Assembly (NCBI RefSeq): GCF_002735305.1
Contig: NZ_PDYG01000123.1
Coordinates: 62,001-126,000 of the forward strand
Length of the DNA: 64,000 bases
Direction of reading: 5' to 3'
Origin: Agathobacter ruminis
GTDB taxonomy: Bacteria > Bacillota > Clostridia > Lachnospirales > Lachnospiraceae
Shown here: positions 46,455 to 55,070 of the stretch, piece by piece
How positions within the stretch are numbered: position 1 is the stretch's first letter
How the letters are laid out: each line of letters opens with the position of its first letter
Program-made: the position numbers and the translations under genes
The notes under the pieces: generated by a model
The model's database searches: none
The model's input: only the letters and a program-made list of their open reading frames with translations
What the model was told of the DNA's origin: nothing

Positions 46455-48188
46455 TTACTGACCGAATGTCTTTAATACATCAGCCTTTAATTCTTCTAAT
46501 TCTTTGTCTGCACTTTCGAGTGCAGTGCCTTTGATTCCGCAATAGAATTTAATCTTTGGTTCTGTTCCGGAAGGTCTTACGCAGCACCATGCGTCATTCT
46601 CAAGCTCAAAATATAATACATTGGAAGACGGAAGTCCGGTCTTGGTCACCTCACCGGTCTTCATGTCTTTTCTGGTATCAGCTTTGTAATCGCGCACTGC
46701 TGTCACGGCATACGCACCGATTTTTGCAGGTGCATTCTGGCGCGCACTGTCCATGATCTGCTGGATCTGAGCAGCACCGTCGATTCCCTTTAATTCAAGC
46801 GTTGCAATACCTTCACGGTAGTATCCGTATTTCTCATACAGTGCAATCATCTCATCCCAGAGTGTCTTACCCTGTGATTTGCAATAAGCTGCTACTTCGC
46901 AAAGCATGGTAACTGCCGCAGGTGCATCCTTGTCACGCGCATAGGTTCCCGGCAGACAGCCGTAGCTTTCCTCCATACCGAATACATAATTCTTGCTTCC
47001 GGTCTTTTCAAACTCGAGCATCTTCTCACCGATATATTTGAAACCGGTCAATACTTCGATCAATTCCACATTGTATGCTTTTGCAATTGCCTTTGCCATA
47101 TCTGTCGATACAATGGATTCCACCATTGCAGGATTTTCCGGCAAGGTATGATTCTTTGTCTTTTCGGCAAGAATATATTCTGCGATCAGCATTGCAGACA
47201 TATTTCCTGTAAATGTTACATACTCTCCGCTCTTGGTATCCTTGCAATAAACGCCGAGACGGTCTGCATCCGGATCGGTTGCCAATACGATATCGGCATC
47301 TTCCTTCTTTGCCAGTTCAAGTGCCAGCTTCCATGCATCCGGATTTTCCGGGTTCGGATATGGACAGGTTGGGAAATTGCCGTCTGCGACTGCCTGTGAA
47401 GGCTCAATCATAACATTCTCAAATCCAAGATCCTTCAATACTCTCTGAACCGGACGAAGACCGGTGCCATGAAGCGGAGTATATACAATTTTGATATCCT
47501 TTGCCATCTCTTTAATGATTTCAGGGTGGATAGAAAGCTTGCGCAATTCACCAAAATATCCTTCTTCAATTTCATCGGAAATCACATTGTATAATCCGGC
47601 ACGGATTGCCTCTTCCTTATCCATGGTCTTTACCATGTCAAATGAAGTCACCTTTGCCACCTCTGCCATAATATTGCTGTCATGTGGCGGGGTAACCTGT
47701 GCGCCGTCTTCCCAATATACTTTATATCCGTTATATTCGCGTGGGTTGTGGCTTGCGGTCAAAACAACTCCGGCGATGGTATGCAGGTTGCGCACTGCAT
47801 AAGACAATTCCGGTACCGGCGCAAGCTGTGGGAATACATAAGTTTTGATTCCGTTTGCAGCAAGACAAAGTGCGGTTGCCTCTGTGAATTCATCATGCAT
47901 ATTGCGTGAATCATGGGCAATTGCGACACCTCGCTCAATTGCTTCCTTTCCCTGCGAAATAATATAATTTGCCAAACCTTGTGTAGCCTGACGAACGGTG
48001 TAGATATTCATGCGGTTGGTTCCCGCACCGATTACACCTCTCAGTCCTGCCGTACCGAATTCAAGCGTGCGGTAAAATCGATCCTCTATCTCTTTCTCGT
48101 CATTTGCTATCGATTTCAATTCTGCCTTTGTAGCATCATCGAAATATGGGTCCGTACACCAGATCTCATACTGCTTCTTGTAATCCAT
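46455..48188 (-). CDS. pgcA: Phosphoglucomutase / phosphomannomutase
   Basis: A 577-residue alpha-D-phosphohexomutase that interconverts hexose-6- and hexose-1-phosphates. Active serine loop VVLTASHNPREYNGYKVYW, metal loop ATDPDADRLGVY, sugar loop GMEESYG, and phosphate loop RPSGTEPKIKFY. Length and motifs are those of the Firmicutes PgcA/PgmB2 type. GGAGG is eight bases before the ATG. It heads a three-gene unit with the LCP ligase and UDP-sugar pyrophosphorylase and can supply glucose-1-phosphate or a hexosamine-1-phosphate. Confidence 0.95.
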   Translation of the reverse strand: MDYKKQYEIWCTDPYFDDATKAELKSIANDEKEIEDRFYRTLEFGTAGLRGVIGAGTNRMNIYTVRQATQGLANYIISQGKEAIERGVAIAHDSRNMHDEFTEATALCLAANGIKTYVFPQLAPVPELSYAVRNLHTIAGVVLTASHNPREYNGYKVYWEDGAQVTPPHDSNIMAEVAKVTSFDMVKTMDKEEAIRAGLYNVISDEIEEGYFGELRKLSIHPEIIKEMAKDIKIVYTPLHGTGLRPVQRVLKDLGFENVMIEPSQAVADGNFPTCPYPNPENPDAWKLALELAKKEDADIVLATDPDADRLGVYCKDTKSGEYVTFTGNMSAMLIAEYILAEKTKNHTLPENPAMVESIVSTDMAKAIAKAYNVELIEVLTGFKYIGEKMLEFEKTGSKNYVFGMEESYGCLPGTYARDKDAPAAVTMLCEVAAYCKSQGKTLWDEMIALYEKYGYYREGIATLELKGIDGAAQIQQIMDSARQNAPAKIGAYAVTAVRDYKADTRKDMKTGEVTKTGLPSSNVLYFELENDAWCCVRPSGTEPKIKFYCGIKGTALESADKELEELKADVLKTFGQ

Positions 48189-48211
48189 GTTTGAATCCTC
48201 CTAAATCTAAT

Positions 48212-48250
48212 AAAAAAACCATATGCACTCACATTTTAGCACATATGGTT
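48212..48250 (-). terminator. Terminator after the phosphodiester glycosidase gene
   Basis: Nine-base arms AACCATATG (48217-48225) and CATATGGTT (48242-48250), followed by seven T residues on the minus strand. It separates the upstream gene from pgcA. Confidence 0.85.
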
Positions 48251-48280
48251 CTTGTTTACAAAATATAGTTGCAGAAAACT

Positions 48281-49507
48281 CTAATTCGGGAAATCACTGT
48301 ATTCGTCCGTCCAGTTGTCCTTCTGGGATGCCGGAATGACGATCAGGGAATCCGGACAGTAACGTCCACGACCGGATACACTCGAAGATTTGGTAATCAA
48401 ATCTCCGTTATAATACATAACTGCAGAGCTTCCTCCGTCCAATGCGCCCGCCTGAACCGCATTGTAGCGCTCCATGATTGTCGCACATTCACCGACTGTG
48501 GCTCCTAGGCTGTATCCCACCTGACGACCGTCGATGATCAGCATCATAAAGGTCTTGTTTGCCTGCTGACCGATGATGGTTCTCGGCTGAATACCGTTTC
48601 CACCCGAATCGGAAGTCAGTACATTTTCGCCGTCGATAATCAGCGCCGGGAAAAACTGTACACCCCAGCGATATTGAGAAACCGTATCCTTGGAATAATT
48701 CGTCACATAAAGCAGATCATCAAAGTTCATTGCATACAACTTCATGGAATTCGGATGCCCGTATTCCTTTCCGTCAATGATGCACGAACCACGGATAATC
48801 GCTCCGCTTCCGTGTCCACCGACATCCTCAAACGGAGAGGCATTAATTGCAATCAATGCACCATAAGAATCACCGAAGTCTTCGATTTCTTCACCGTATG
48901 ATCCAAAGCTCTTTGAAAGAACATGCTTTACCTGTGCAGGTTCCTTGACAAATGCCATCTTTCCGACATAGCCGTCTCCCTGGACAGCGGTCAAGAAAAT
49001 GTTGTTGGCACAGTCCACCACAAGGACACGATCACCCTTTGCGGTAAAAATATCAAGCTCACCATCGAGATTATCAATCTTCAGATTCTCATATCCGGAT
49101 GCAATGCAGGATGGGTTCTGCTCGATATATTCGTTGACTGACGGGCTGTCGAGCTCCCAGTATACATTGGTAAACCATTCTTTTCCGCTGAGATTCTTGT
49201 TTGCATCCGTCTCGCCGTTTTTCCAGGTACTTTCCATATTTTCCTGTGCGAGGGTCTGTGCATTGATATTGGCCACGACCTGATTCACCACACTGCGCGG
49301 GAAAATCAAGGTTGCCAGCCACTGATGTGAATGCGTTGTCACTGCGGTTTCAATATAAATATTACGCCATTTTACAATAAACGGATTCTGGCTATAGCTG
49401 ACATACTCTCGTATACCAAATGCAATTACACCGAGAACACCGATTATGGTAAATATTTTTGCAGCCTTTTGTCCGGCTGTCTTTTTCTTCTTTCGTCTAT
49501 TTGCCAT
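48281..49507 (-). CDS. NAGPA-domain phosphodiester glycosidase, membrane anchored
   Basis: A 408-residue protein with a basic start, one span (IFTIIGVLGVIAFGIREYV) and an outer phosphodiester glycosidase domain: IAINASPFEDVGGHG, LTSDSGGNGIQPRTIIGQ, LIIDGRQVGYSLGATVGE and AGALDGGSSAVMYYNGDLI. The family hydrolyses sugar phosphodiesters such as GlcNAc-1-phosphodiesters; in bacteria it is often linked to wall polymers. GAGGTAGCT precedes the ATG. Neighbours in envelope glycan metabolism support the assignment. Confidence 0.9.
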   Translation of the reverse strand: MANRRKKKKTAGQKAAKIFTIIGVLGVIAFGIREYVSYSQNPFIVKWRNIYIETAVTTHSHQWLATLIFPRSVVNQVVANINAQTLAQENMESTWKNGETDANKNLSGKEWFTNVYWELDSPSVNEYIEQNPSCIASGYENLKIDNLDGELDIFTAKGDRVLVVDCANNIFLTAVQGDGYVGKMAFVKEPAQVKHVLSKSFGSYGEEIEDFGDSYGALIAINASPFEDVGGHGSGAIIRGSCIIDGKEYGHPNSMKLYAMNFDDLLYVTNYSKDTVSQYRWGVQFFPALIIDGENVLTSDSGGNGIQPRTIIGQQANKTFMMLIIDGRQVGYSLGATVGECATIMERYNAVQAGALDGGSSAVMYYNGDLITKSSSVSGRGRYCPDSLIVIPASQKDNWTDEYSDFPN

Positions 49508-49517
49508 AGCTACCTCA

Positions 49518-49566
49518 TAAAAAACAAACTAGGAGTATTATAGCACCTTTTCGGAAAAATCCTAGT
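49518..49566 (-). terminator. Probable terminator of the phosphorelay operon
   Basis: Seven-base arms TCCTAGT (49560-49566) and ACTAGGA (49528-49534), with TTTGTTTTTT after them on the minus strand. The 25-base loop holds the -10 box of the next gene. Confidence 0.5.
49537..49542 (-). promoter_or_regulatory. Extended -10 box for the phosphodiester glycosidase gene
   Basis: TGCTATAAT on the minus strand (TATAAT complement of 49537-49542), an extended -10 with no good -35, about 30 bases before the start at 49507. Confidence 0.5.
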
Positions 49567-49593
49567 CTTATTTTTCTTAAGAAATTATGAAGA

Positions 49594-50889
49594 CTACTCC
49601 ATTTCTGTATCATATGTATTGATGGAGATCCGTTCGTCACGGCATTCTTCTCTAAAATTCGCCACAATGCGCTCCTGAATCTGTGCAATCTGCTCCTGTG
49701 TTCCCGGATCCACCAAAATGAGCAAAAAGCTCGAAGTGGAATATCGGGTACAAACATCAACGCTTCGGATGGTTTCACGAATGGCATCCTCGAGTCTGAC
49801 CATTGTCTCCTCCGTCTCCTCACGTGTAAGCTTTTCGTTTTCACGAATTCCGAGCATCACCAGATGAAAACTGTGCTGGAATCTGCGCTTTAAGTTGCTG
49901 AAATATTCATAGAGTTTTGCGAACTCACGGAATTCGACATTCATTGCACCATGATAACTGCCAGATTTTTTGAGTGCGGATTTCAATCTTGTCAGATTGC
50001 CGCTGTCTTTCTGTTCCTCTTCATCATTGGTCTCTTTATATAAGAAATATCCGTCCTTACCATTTTGCTTTACATGATACAGGGCTTTGTCAGCCTTGCT
50101 GTATGCCTCTTTATAAGAAATCGCCGGATTCGTCTCCACCAGACCGATGGAAATGGATGCCGCACGAATTGCAATATCCTCTTCTTTCTTGGTCAGGAAT
50201 CCGGAGATCATCGCCTCAATCGTCTCGAACATTTTCTCTTTTGTAATATTCTTGATAAAGAGGAGAAATTCATCTCCGCCAAGGCGACATGTCAGTGCGG
50301 TACCGGCGCAGTCACTCAGAATTGTTCCAATCAGTTTCAGGACACGATCACCTGCCTCATGACCAATGGTATCATTGATGCGCTTAAGATTGTCGACATC
50401 GAGAAATGCCAGGAATCCCGGATCGCGTGACATTGCTTTTTCTATTTCAGATTCGCCGACCGTACGAATATTCAGTCCGGTCAGGCGATCCGTACTCAGC
50501 TCGCGCTGTCGTTCATTCAGCGTCAGGACACGATTGATGCGCTCACGCAGCACTTCTGCGACCATCGGCTTTGTAATAAAATCCATTACGCCCAGCTTAA
50601 AGCCTTCCACTTCGCTGGTTTTGTCATCATCCGCCGTCAGGATAATTACAGGCAGCTGGTCAAAGCGAACATCTTTTTTGAGTTCTGCCAGAACTTCAAA
50701 CCCACTCATATCCGGCATATGCAAATCCAAAAGCATCAGCGACGGAAGCGGATGTGTATCGAGGTATTCAAGCGCCTCACGGCCTGACATTGCCACATCC
50801 ACCCGATAGCGATATTTCAAGATGGCGGTCCCCAATTTGACATTTAAATTGTCGTCATCCACCAATAAAATTACCGTTTCCTTATTCAT
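49594..50889 (-). CDS. Response regulator with GGDEF diguanylate cyclase output
   Basis: A 431-residue protein. Residues 1-122 are a receiver domain with phospho-acceptor D55 (LMLLDLHMPDMSG), the acidic pair DDD11-13 and K108 (ITKPM). Residues about 130-290 are a GGDEF domain with an intact active site (CRLGGDEFLL, GGDEF at 204-208) and FLDVDNLKRINDTIGH; the inhibitory RxxD site is absent. Residues about 305-431 look like a second, degenerate GGDEF fold (RYSTSSFLLILVD). It should make c-di-GMP when phosphorylated. The ATG at 50889 overlaps the upstream stop (ATGA). Third gene of the phosphorelay operon. Confidence 0.92.
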   Translation of the reverse strand: MNKETVILLVDDDNLNVKLGTAILKYRYRVDVAMSGREALEYLDTHPLPSLMLLDLHMPDMSGFEVLAELKKDVRFDQLPVIILTADDDKTSEVEGFKLGVMDFITKPMVAEVLRERINRVLTLNERQRELSTDRLTGLNIRTVGESEIEKAMSRDPGFLAFLDVDNLKRINDTIGHEAGDRVLKLIGTILSDCAGTALTCRLGGDEFLLFIKNITKEKMFETIEAMISGFLTKKEEDIAIRAASISIGLVETNPAISYKEAYSKADKALYHVKQNGKDGYFLYKETNDEEEQKDSGNLTRLKSALKKSGSYHGAMNVEFREFAKLYEYFSNLKRRFQHSFHLVMLGIRENEKLTREETEETMVRLEDAIRETIRSVDVCTRYSTSSFLLILVDPGTQEQIAQIQERIVANFREECRDERISINTYDTEME

Positions 50890-52130
50890 ACACTCTCCCG
50901 GCCGATTACAGCCTCTATCTTTCTGCAATAACTATGATAATGCTCCATTACCTCTTCATGATGATCACATACATATGCATAATCACCATCTTTGCATGCG
51001 AATTCCAGCAAACGTGCTTCTTCCGACAGCTCATTCAGACCGATTGTCTTAGAAGAGCTCTTGAGCGCATGCACGGTCACACGATAGTCATTCCAGTTTT
51101 GCTCGTCCAGATAAGTTTTGAGCAAAACGGCCTTATCATCCGCCAGGTATTCCTGCAAAATCTCAATATATAATTCTGCATTATCCGCAACATAAACCAT
51201 ACCGGTGCGCCAATCGAGAAAATCCATTCTCTGCAACATCGCCATAGGCTCATTGGACTGTGGAAGCAATCCATTCTCCTCCGACTTGCGTGCAAAGAGC
51301 ACACCTACCGTACCGCTTCCGCAATTGCAGGAAATTGCAGCAGAAGCATCCACAAAAATAATGGATTCGAAATTCACACGGCGCAGAATTTCTTTTTTAA
51401 TCATATCAAGCATATCCGGCTCCAGTGCCACATGTGTCACAAAAACCCTTCTTGTATCAATATCCCGCGGGTGCTTCAGCAAATGATTCACATATTTGCG
51501 CACCACCGGATGCCAGCGTCCAAACATCACTTTTTTTACTGCAATTCGGCCCTGTTTCATATACAAAACCGGACGGAACAGCAGTCGGTATGAGAGATTG
51601 CGGACAAATCTGGACAATCGTTTGGCCCGATACATATATTCCAGGTCAAAGAGCAAAAATGCACTGCTGACCTTATCGGTATACGCTTCCAGCTTCTCGA
51701 TAATTGTATCCGCATCCATCATGCGCTCTGCCAATTCTGCCGCATAAAGTGCAATCAGCCCCAGTGAACTTGACAAATGCTTGGAGTGAAACACTCTGAC
51801 ATTTGAAAATTTTGCAGCTGCTGCAGTCGCATTATCATATCCCACGCTTGCATATCGTCCCATGGCAATATGTATGATTGTCTCTGCCTGATCAACACAG
51901 GACGCGAAGAAGGCTTCGTATTCTTCCACCTTTGGGCTTTGCGATTTTGCAAAATTTCCTGCACGGATGTAGGAGACCAGATCTTCTGACCCCACTTCGA
52001 TTTCATCGCGAAATCTGCCCTGCTCCGTGACAACATAATACGGATTGACGAGAATATGATACTGTTCTGTCAGCTGCCCCGGCAAATCGCATACACTGTC
52101 TGTTGTAATCAATACAGGAAGTTTATTCAT
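50886..52130 (-). CDS. DegV fatty-acid-binding domain fused to HPt phosphotransfer domain
   Basis: A 414-residue two-domain protein. Residues 1-285 match DegV/FakB proteins, which bind a fatty acid in a buried pocket: LITTDSVCDLPGQL, AKSQSPKVEEYEAFF, VFHSKHLSSSLGLIAL, LFDLEYMYRAKRLSRF and CNCGSGTVGVLFARKS. The usual serine-glycine-threonine of the second motif reads AMGRYASVGYDNA here. Residues about 305-412 form an HPt domain with the phospho-acceptor H354 in VHALKSSSKTIG. It overlaps the kinase gene by eight bases and the receiver-GGDEF gene by four, with ribosome site GGAGGT inside the kinase gene. A sensor-modulated phosphotransfer role is inferred. Confidence 0.88.
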   Translation of the reverse strand: MNKLPVLITTDSVCDLPGQLTEQYHILVNPYYVVTEQGRFRDEIEVGSEDLVSYIRAGNFAKSQSPKVEEYEAFFASCVDQAETIIHIAMGRYASVGYDNATAAAAKFSNVRVFHSKHLSSSLGLIALYAAELAERMMDADTIIEKLEAYTDKVSSAFLLFDLEYMYRAKRLSRFVRNLSYRLLFRPVLYMKQGRIAVKKVMFGRWHPVVRKYVNHLLKHPRDIDTRRVFVTHVALEPDMLDMIKKEILRRVNFESIIFVDASAAISCNCGSGTVGVLFARKSEENGLLPQSNEPMAMLQRMDFLDWRTGMVYVADNAELYIEILQEYLADDKAVLLKTYLDEQNWNDYRVTVHALKSSSKTIGLNELSEEARLLEFACKDGDYAYVCDHHEEVMEHYHSYCRKIEAVIGRESV

Positions 52131-53802
52131 TTTTGTTACCTCCCGTCAGTTCTTCCACGACTCGTTTGAGGCGCTCTATTTCTACCGGTTTCTCAACAAA
52201 CTCATCAAATCCCAGCTCAAGCAGCTGCACGCGTGCAGAGCTGGCGGCATTTGCCGTCAATGCCACAATCGGAACCTGCTGATAGAATCCGTTTCTGACA
52301 CTGCGGATCCGGCGAAGTGTCTCCTCGCCGTCCATTCCCGGCATCATATAATCCAAAAAGATAAAATCAAAATCTTCGAGCTCACAAAGTGCCAGTCCTT
52401 CGGATCCGCCCTCTGCAATCTTGACCTGATATCCGACGGTCTCAAGCATGCCACGAACCACTTTCAAATTCAGTCGTTCATCATCGATGACCAGAATCCT
52501 CGTATTCCCCGGTGCTGTCGTCTGCTCCTCTTTGACCGGTTCGATTGGCTTCTTTGCCTCAATAACCGCAGGCTTTTGCGGAATGGTCACGCGAATATCC
52601 GTACCGTTCCCTACGCGGCTCTTCACATAGATAAAGCCGTTCATGGCACGTGTCAGCTCATGTGCAATCGTAAATCCGATTCCGAGTCCGCTCGTCAGGC
52701 GCGCACTGTCTGCATCCTCTTTATAGGCGCCTTCAAACAGGCGATGAATCAGTTCTTTGCTCATTCCCACACCGGTATCACTGACCTCAAAAATCAAATT
52801 GATGCCATAATCTTCCCGGCGAGAGAATACACGCAGACGAATGCTGCCGTAGTTTGTAAATTTGTATGCATTATCAATCAGCTGGTGCATGGCCCGGACA
52901 ATCTTCTCCCCGTCACCGTACAAAAATGTCGGAATTGCCGAATCCACATCCACTGAAACTGCGAGATTCTTGCCATCGCGGTTCGCGTACAATGTATATG
53001 CACAGCGGTCCACCAGCTCACGGACATTATACACCTGCTCATTCAATACCATGGTTCCGGTATTTAATTCGGCATAATCCAGGATGCCATTGATTTGAGA
53101 CTGAATTCTCTGGCCGGACTGATGGATGTCATCAATCTGTCCCATCAATGATTCGTCCAGCTGCCGCTGCAGCAGGATCTCCGTCATTCCGTTGATTGCG
53201 GTAATCGGCGTACGCAGTTCATGGGATACATTGGCAAGCAGATTTTTGGTCTGATTGCGTGAAGTCTCGATTTCTTTTTGCATCTTGAGCAGTTCCTGTC
53301 TTTTATTTTCATTTGCACGAATAAAGAAATGTGAAATAAAAACGGACAGACCGACGCAGACCACGCCCAGAACCAGGCGCGAGAGAACCAGTTTGGTCAT
53401 GTTTTCGGACAGATATTGTGTGATAAATATATGATGCAATATCATCAGAGGATACGAGATTGAAATCAGATAAATCAAGCCCATATCTTCCTGTAAGGAT
53501 AAAACAATCAGAATCAGGCACAACACCAGCGGCATATCCGTGATGGATGCACGATGGCTGCCGTAATACATCAAAAACAGCGTGGCTGTAATCGTATAAA
53601 AATAGACGCGCTGTGATGCTGTTCCGATTTGCGTACAATGTGCAACCCAAATCAAAATCAATACCAGCAGGCACAAAATCCGAATCACAATCGGTCGCCC
53701 GGCACCTGTCTCCACCCACAACATAACCAGACCGAGAATTGTTAGTACACACAGATAAATCAAATGAAATGAGATTTCAAATTCTTTCCCTTTTTGTTTC
53801 AT
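52123..53802 (-). CDS. Hybrid sensor histidine kinase with receiver domain
   Basis: A 559-residue kinase. About six membrane spans occupy residues 10-165 with no large outer domain. Then HisKA with H194 (ANVSHELRTPITAING), HATPase with N311 (QLIDNAYKFTNYG), SDTGVGM and GLGIGFTIA, and a C-terminal receiver with D484 (FIFLDYMMPGMDGEE) and the lysine of VEKPVEI. Phosphate can pass from H194 to D484 and then needs an HPt protein, which the next gene supplies. GAGGATGAAGTT precedes the ATG. It starts 32 bases after the end of the transporter cluster. Confidence 0.94.
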   Translation of the reverse strand: MKQKGKEFEISFHLIYLCVLTILGLVMLWVETGAGRPIVIRILCLLVLILIWVAHCTQIGTASQRVYFYTITATLFLMYYGSHRASITDMPLVLCLILIVLSLQEDMGLIYLISISYPLMILHHIFITQYLSENMTKLVLSRLVLGVVCVGLSVFISHFFIRANENKRQELLKMQKEIETSRNQTKNLLANVSHELRTPITAINGMTEILLQRQLDESLMGQIDDIHQSGQRIQSQINGILDYAELNTGTMVLNEQVYNVRELVDRCAYTLYANRDGKNLAVSVDVDSAIPTFLYGDGEKIVRAMHQLIDNAYKFTNYGSIRLRVFSRREDYGINLIFEVSDTGVGMSKELIHRLFEGAYKEDADSARLTSGLGIGFTIAHELTRAMNGFIYVKSRVGNGTDIRVTIPQKPAVIEAKKPIEPVKEEQTTAPGNTRILVIDDERLNLKVVRGMLETVGYQVKIAEGGSEGLALCELEDFDFIFLDYMMPGMDGEETLRRIRSVRNGFYQQVPIVALTANAASSARVQLLELGFDEFVEKPVEIERLKRVVEELTGGNKNE

Positions 53803-53814
53803 AACTTCATCCTC

Positions 53815-53848
53815 AAAAAAAGAACCGCCGCAGATTACGGCGATTCTT
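53815..53848 (-). terminator. Terminator at the end of the transporter cluster
   Basis: Stem of about ten pairs (AGAACCGCCG at 53821-53830 with 53838-53848), followed by seven T residues on the minus strand. It overlaps the stop of the ApbE-like gene at 53835 and lies 13 bases before the kinase start, so the kinase operon needs either read-through or a promoter inside the ApbE-like gene. Confidence 0.85.
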
Positions 53849-55070
53849 TATACTCATTGTTTGGGAGATTCGTATATGCTTTTCCATTTTCGGTATAAAT
53901 GACATAGATTCCGTTTTTGGACAATGCATAAACAGCATCCACATCCCATTCATCGGTAATATAATGTGGAAGAAGCTGCAGCAAAATCTCCGCGCATCCG
54001 GAGTTTTCCGACGCCGCATACAGATATGGTATCGCGGCATAATCTTTTCCGTCTGACAAACTCATATAAGAACTACGGGCAGTGCCGTCGCCATATTTAT
54101 AATAACGGTATTTCTCCAAGTCTGCAACCGCAAAATCTTTCAGTACAACCGTTGCATTCATACCTGAAATTGTTTCATCCGCAATCTTTCCGGTTTTCGC
54201 CCCGTTCCGGCCGTAAATGGTACCGGTATAGGAATAGTCTTCCCTGTTCAGATAACGGGTATAGCCCTCATAGGAGCTGACAAAACCGTTGGTATATCCC
54301 TCTTCGGTCAGCTTATCGGCAATATAATCGCAGACAAATGCATTTCGCATATAAGACAATTCGACGAACTGATCGATTTCATTGTCTTTCGCGAATTGCA
54401 TATATTCCTGTGAAACCTTTAAACAAACCTGATTGTTTCCCTTTTTCTCAATTTGAATCTGTTGCGGATCACGCGCAAAATCTGCGATTTTTTGATAAAA
54501 ATCTGCCAGACTCTGTTCCCTGTACGGATCATAATCCGATGCAATCACATCATCTTCACTTTGAAACAGATTCGTCGATAATGCATATACCGGTCCAAGA
54601 TAAATCCAGCGCGCATCATATTGTTCTAAGGTCTCAAGGGCCTGATACAATTCTTTTGAAACGGTCAGCGTTTCATTTGGATGCTGATTCAAATCATACA
54701 GATTTGCGCTGTCTTTGCCCTGTTCATCCGCATTAAAAATATCATATGCCTCTGTCAGTGCCTCTGTATAGGTTGCGGTAACATTCCTCTTTTCGACGCC
54801 TGCGCTCACACCCGAACGCCCGATGTCATATTGTAAGGAAAATTCCGAACTGTAGTTGGTCTCCTGTGATGATTCAATGGTGATTTCCTGCCAACCATCC
54901 TGTGTTCCAAAATAGCGTGCGCAGGAATGCGCCAGCAAAATCGTACCAATCAGTAAAAGCACTCCGGCCGCGATTGCACGCGGCCAGAAATATTTCTCTG
55001 AAATATTAACTTTTTCAATTTTCGGGCCAAAGCGTTCTTTGACCCGCGTTTTAACATATCTCTTTGACAT
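53835..55070 (-). CDS. Membrane-anchored, diverged ApbE-like protein
   Basis: A 411-residue protein with one N-terminal span (AIAAGVLLLIGTILLAHSCA) and an outer domain. The order of elements resembles ApbE flavin transferases: SVSKELYQALETLEQY-like helix (here LTVSKELYQALETLEQY), IDQFVELSYMRNAFVCDYIA followed by DKLTEEGYTNGFVSSYEGY, which parallels the family's KGYAAD...GG segment but lacks the key lysine and glycines. It may bind FAD or a peptide without catalysis. It begins one base after the oppF stop and so is co-transcribed with the transporter. The ApbE relation is tentative. Confidence 0.55.
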   Translation of the reverse strand: MSKRYVKTRVKERFGPKIEKVNISEKYFWPRAIAAGVLLLIGTILLAHSCARYFGTQDGWQEITIESSQETNYSSEFSLQYDIGRSGVSAGVEKRNVTATYTEALTEAYDIFNADEQGKDSANLYDLNQHPNETLTVSKELYQALETLEQYDARWIYLGPVYALSTNLFQSEDDVIASDYDPYREQSLADFYQKIADFARDPQQIQIEKKGNNQVCLKVSQEYMQFAKDNEIDQFVELSYMRNAFVCDYIADKLTEEGYTNGFVSSYEGYTRYLNREDYSYTGTIYGRNGAKTGKIADETISGMNATVVLKDFAVADLEKYRYYKYGDGTARSSYMSLSDGKDYAAIPYLYAASENSGCAEILLQLLPHYITDEWDVDAVYALSKNGIYVIYTENGKAYTNLPNNEYKESP

